Shown here piece by piece: positions 5,916 through 6,173 of a stretch of 6,173 bases of DNA. The DNA is from a bacterium HR36 (GTDB taxonomy: Bacteria > Planctomycetota > Planctomycetia > Gemmatales > HRBIN36): the NCBI GenBank assembly GCA_002898995.1, contig BEIM01000224.1:1-6173 (forward strand), read 5' to 3'. Under the pieces are notes generated by a model, which did not search any database, had not been told where the DNA came from, and saw nothing but the letters and a program-made list of their open reading frames with translations. The position numbers were made by a program, and so were the translations under genes. How positions within the stretch are numbered: the first letter of the stretch is position 1; the number at the start of each line of letters is the position of its first letter.

Positions 5916-6173
5916 TCATCCCTGCCGGTCGTGAGGTTTCTCGGAGCGCGTCAACAGTCCCCATTGCAGCGCCTCGTCCTGCACATAATTCTTTCCCAGA
6001 GTGAGGGCGGTCACCGCCTTGGCCATTTCATAGCCCAGATAAAACGCATGGTCGGGCTTTATGCTATCGCAGCGCAGAATCTCCCGGAAAAGGTGAAACG
6101 GGTCGCGTCCGTGCCAGTATCCGCCCGCTCCCAGGACATGCAGTTCGTCGTCTTCAGCGAAAATGCGAAAATT
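5916..6173 (-). CDS. Dihydropteroate synthase-like protein, C-terminal end (5' part outside window)
   Basis: The minus-strand frame is open from the window edge (N-F-R-I-F-A-E-D-D-E) to TGA at 5916-5918, giving the last 85 residues of a protein. It contains LHVLGAGGYWHGRDPFHLFR (visible residues 11-30) and then DHAFYLGYEMAKAV (41-54), TALTLGKNYVQDEALQWGLL (55-74). This HA-x-YLG-x-E-x-x-KA ... LGK-x-Y-x-QDE pattern is what I know from the C-terminal domain (DUF4346 type) of archaeal DHPS-like proteins and of the planctomycete/methylotroph DHPS-related (DUF6513) proteins. The related end of MtrA is an alternative, but planctomycetes are not known to have the Mtr complex. The family is thought to join a pterin to beta-RFAP, the step after the synthase encoded downstream. 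The catalytic TIM barrel lies outside the window and cannot be checked. pabB follows after 201 nt on the same strand. Confidence 0.65.
   Translation of the reverse strand, partial: NFRIFAEDDELHVLGAGGYWHGRDPFHLFREILRCDSIKPDHAFYLGYEMAKAVTALTLGKNYVQDEALQWGLLTRSEKPHDRQG

Noticed and set aside
5866..5919. 17-codon minus-strand ORF whose ATG overlaps the stop of the DHPS-like gene (ATGA)
   Set aside because: The overlap suggests translational coupling, but the peptide is very short and featureless and no properly spaced RBS is present.

Overview
This window most likely comes from a planctomycete chromosome. The moderately high GC content and, above all, the gene content suggest this. A beta-RFAP synthase, a DUF447 protein and a dihydropteroate-synthase-like protein with an archaeal-type C-terminal domain point to tetrahydromethanopterin (H4MPT) cofactor synthesis. 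Among bacteria that pathway is known mainly from methylotrophic proteobacteria and planctomycetes. No rRNA, tRNA, insertion sequence, CRISPR array or phage gene was seen.

Layout. Positions 1-429 (+) hold the C-terminal part of an unrecognised protein that enters from the left edge. Positions 592-696 (+) hold a 34-residue hydrophobic protein behind a good ribosome binding site. From 884 to the right edge every gene is on the minus strand. In transcription order (right to left) they are: the last 85 codons of a DHPS-like protein (5916-6173), pabB (4197-5714), a DUF447 gene (3499-4149), beta-RFAP synthase (2363-3364) and a TPR-repeat protein (884-2326). Minus-strand spacers are 201, 47, 133 and 36 nt. 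Gene-free stretches are all under 300 nt: 430-591, 697-883, 3365-3498 and 5715-5915. The last three contain only weak hairpins, and 430-591 contains only the RBS of the small protein.

How the genes fit together. PabB makes aminodeoxychorismate, the precursor of p-aminobenzoate (pABA). Beta-RFAP synthase joins pABA to PRPP with loss of CO2, the first committed step of methanopterin synthesis. A DHPS-like enzyme then joins the product to a pterin. The cluster therefore spans consecutive steps of one branch, with DUF447, of unknown reaction, between them. The pabB here probably serves H4MPT at least as much as folate. PabA, the lyase PabC, and the H4MPT-dependent C1 enzymes (Fae, Mtd, Mch, Fhc) are not in the window. 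The TPR protein trails the cluster by 36 nt. A perfect 10-bp inverted repeat lies across that junction and is the clearest unexplained non-coding structure in the window.
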